From NCBI GenBank assembly GCA_018224485.1, contig JAGTVE010000090.1, positions 1 through 6,010 of the forward strand: DNA of 6,010 bases. Reading direction: 5' to 3'. Positions within the stretch are counted from its first letter, which is position 1. The number at the start of each line of letters is the position of its first letter. The position numbers and the translations under genes were made by a program. Under the pieces are notes generated by a model. The model was not told the origin of the DNA. It was given only the letters and a program-made list of their open reading frames with translations, and did not search any database. Positions 5,146 to 6,010 of this stretch are shown in pieces. This DNA comes from Thioalkalivibrio sp. (lineage in GTDB: Bacteria > Pseudomonadota > Gammaproteobacteria > Ectothiorhodospirales > Ectothiorhodospiraceae).

Positions 5146-6010
5146 TCATGGATGCCGGATCCGGTGGCACAGGGTGTCCCCGGGCGAGTGGGCGAGGGCG
5201 GCCAGCACCTCCGGGAGTTCCTCGAAGCGACTCTCGCCGGTGACGAGGATGTCCAGCGAGCCGTCGCACAAAAGCTGAAGAGCGAGGTCCATGCGCCGCC
5301 GGTAGTCCCAGCGGGCCTGCCGCTGTGCCGGAATGCGGCCCACCTGGCTGCTGCGCAGCACCAGCCTGCGGGCGTGAAAGTCCTCGCCGAGGGGCAGGGG
5401 CACCTCGCGGTCGCCGTACCAGCTGAGTTCCAGGATCGTGCCCTCCCGGCCGGCGACACGAAGGGCGTCGGCGAGCCCCGCCGGCTGGCCGCTGGCGTGG
5501 ACGACCAGATCACAGCCCTCCAGGCCGCTGGTGTCCGCCTGGAATCCGAGTCCCAGGGCCGCCGCGACCGCTCCTCGCGCCGGGTTGGGGTCGACGAGTG
5601 TTACCTGTGCTCCGGGTACCTGTCGGCACAGCCAGGCCGTCAGGATGCCGAGCACGCCGCCGCCGATCACTGTGATCCGGTCTCCGGCCAGCGGCCCGGC
5701 GTCCCAGAAGGCGTTCACGGCCGTTTCCATGTTGGCGGCCAGAATCGCGCGCTCCGCCGGCAGACCGGGGGGAAGGGGGACCGCCGCCGCTTCCGGGAGC
5801 CGGTACCGATCCTGGTGCGGGTACAGGCAGAAGACATGTTGTCCGACACGGTCCGCGGGGCCTTCCACGATCCGGCCGACGCTGATGTAGCCATACTTCA
5901 CCGGCCCGGGGAACTCACCCGACTGAAAGGGTGCGCGCATCGCCTGGTACTGGCTCGGCGGGACACGACCGGCGAACACCAGGGTCTCCGTACCCCGGCT
6001 GATCCCCGAA
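5146..6010 (-). CDS. MDR-family (zinc-alcohol-dehydrogenase-like) oxidoreductase without zinc ligands, N-terminus beyond window
   Basis: 287 residues of a medium-chain dehydrogenase/reductase are visible; the start lies beyond the right edge. The GTG at 5979 is not the start, because the same frame upstream of it encodes the conserved SGISRGTETLVF stretch, which continues into FAGRVPP. The nucleotide-binding motif is VIGGGVLG (visible residues 114-121), followed by VTLVDPNP, whose Asp suggests NAD(H) over NADP(H). The cofactor domain is followed by CDLVVHASG and GTILELSWYG, as in other MDR enzymes. The catalytic-zinc Cys of GICGxD is Ser in GIS-RGTE, the GHE motif reads GYI (visible 40-42), and the four-Cys structural lobe is missing. 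This N-terminal pattern resembles BchC-type dehydrogenases, which also read SGISTGTE. It probably oxidises or reduces a pathway intermediate without zinc. The stop is 108 bp before the PTPS-like gene, on the same strand. Confidence 0.9.
   Translation of the reverse strand, partial: SGISRGTETLVFAGRVPPSQYQAMRAPFQSGEFPGPVKYGYISVGRIVEGPADRVGQHVFCLYPHQDRYRLPEAAAVPLPPGLPAERAILAANMETAVNAFWDAGPLAGDRITVIGGGVLGILTAWLCRQVPGAQVTLVDPNPARGAVAAALGLGFQADTSGLEGCDLVVHASGQPAGLADALRVAGREGTILELSWYGDREVPLPLGEDFHARRLVLRSSQVGRIPAQRQARWDYRRRMDLALQLLCDGSLDILVTGESRFEELPEVLAALAHSPGDTLCHRIRHP

Noticed and set aside
5977..5979. GTG as the start codon of the MDR dehydrogenase
   Set aside because: Ten further in-frame codons upstream to the window edge encode the conserved SGISRGTE motif region, so the gene continues beyond the window.

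Overview
The window is a compact, high-GC, strongly G/C-third-position-biased bacterial locus with almost no non-coding DNA. The composition and protein types fit a high-GC proteobacterium, but no taxonomic marker is present, so that is only a guess. Seven genes are recognisable to family level, an eighth is seen only as an unidentified C-terminal tail at the left edge, and the rightmost gene loses its N-terminus at the right edge.

Layout. Two convergent transcription units meet tail to tail. The plus-strand unit (1-1858) holds the C-terminal tail of an unknown protein, a creatininase-family amidohydrolase (172-984) and a stand-alone RibD-C-type reductase (1055-1858). The minus-strand unit, read from the right edge, holds a zinc-ligand-less MDR dehydrogenase (6010-5146, N-terminus missing), a 6-pyruvoyl-tetrahydropterin synthase (PTPS/QueD) family protein (5037-4639), a GT4 glycosyltransferase (4642-3578), a class I SAM methyltransferase (3581-2775) and a multi-pass flippase-like membrane protein (2778-1807). 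The last four are joined by three successive 4-bp stop/start overlaps. The two units overlap by 52 bp at their 3' ends (1807-1858).

How the genes may work together. A creatininase homologue next to a stand-alone RibD-C reductase matches the enzyme classes of the archaeal ArfB and ArfC steps (FAPy-nucleotide deformylation, then ribosyl-to-ribityl reduction) that follow GTP ring opening in riboflavin/F420 synthesis. The opposite strand adds a PTPS-fold protein, a dehydrogenase, a methyltransferase, a glycosyltransferase and a flippase-like membrane protein. My inference is a dedicated pathway that makes a GTP-derived pyrimidine or pterin-like compound, modifies it by redox and methyl transfer, glycosylates it, and possibly moves it or a lipid-linked form across the membrane. 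The PTPS homologue lacks the usual catalytic Cys, Asp and His and one of three zinc His ligands. The MDR protein lacks the catalytic zinc ligands and the structural-zinc lobe. The chemistry is therefore unlikely to be ordinary BH4, queuosine or riboflavin synthesis. A GTP cyclohydrolase II-like enzyme would be expected nearby but is not in the window.
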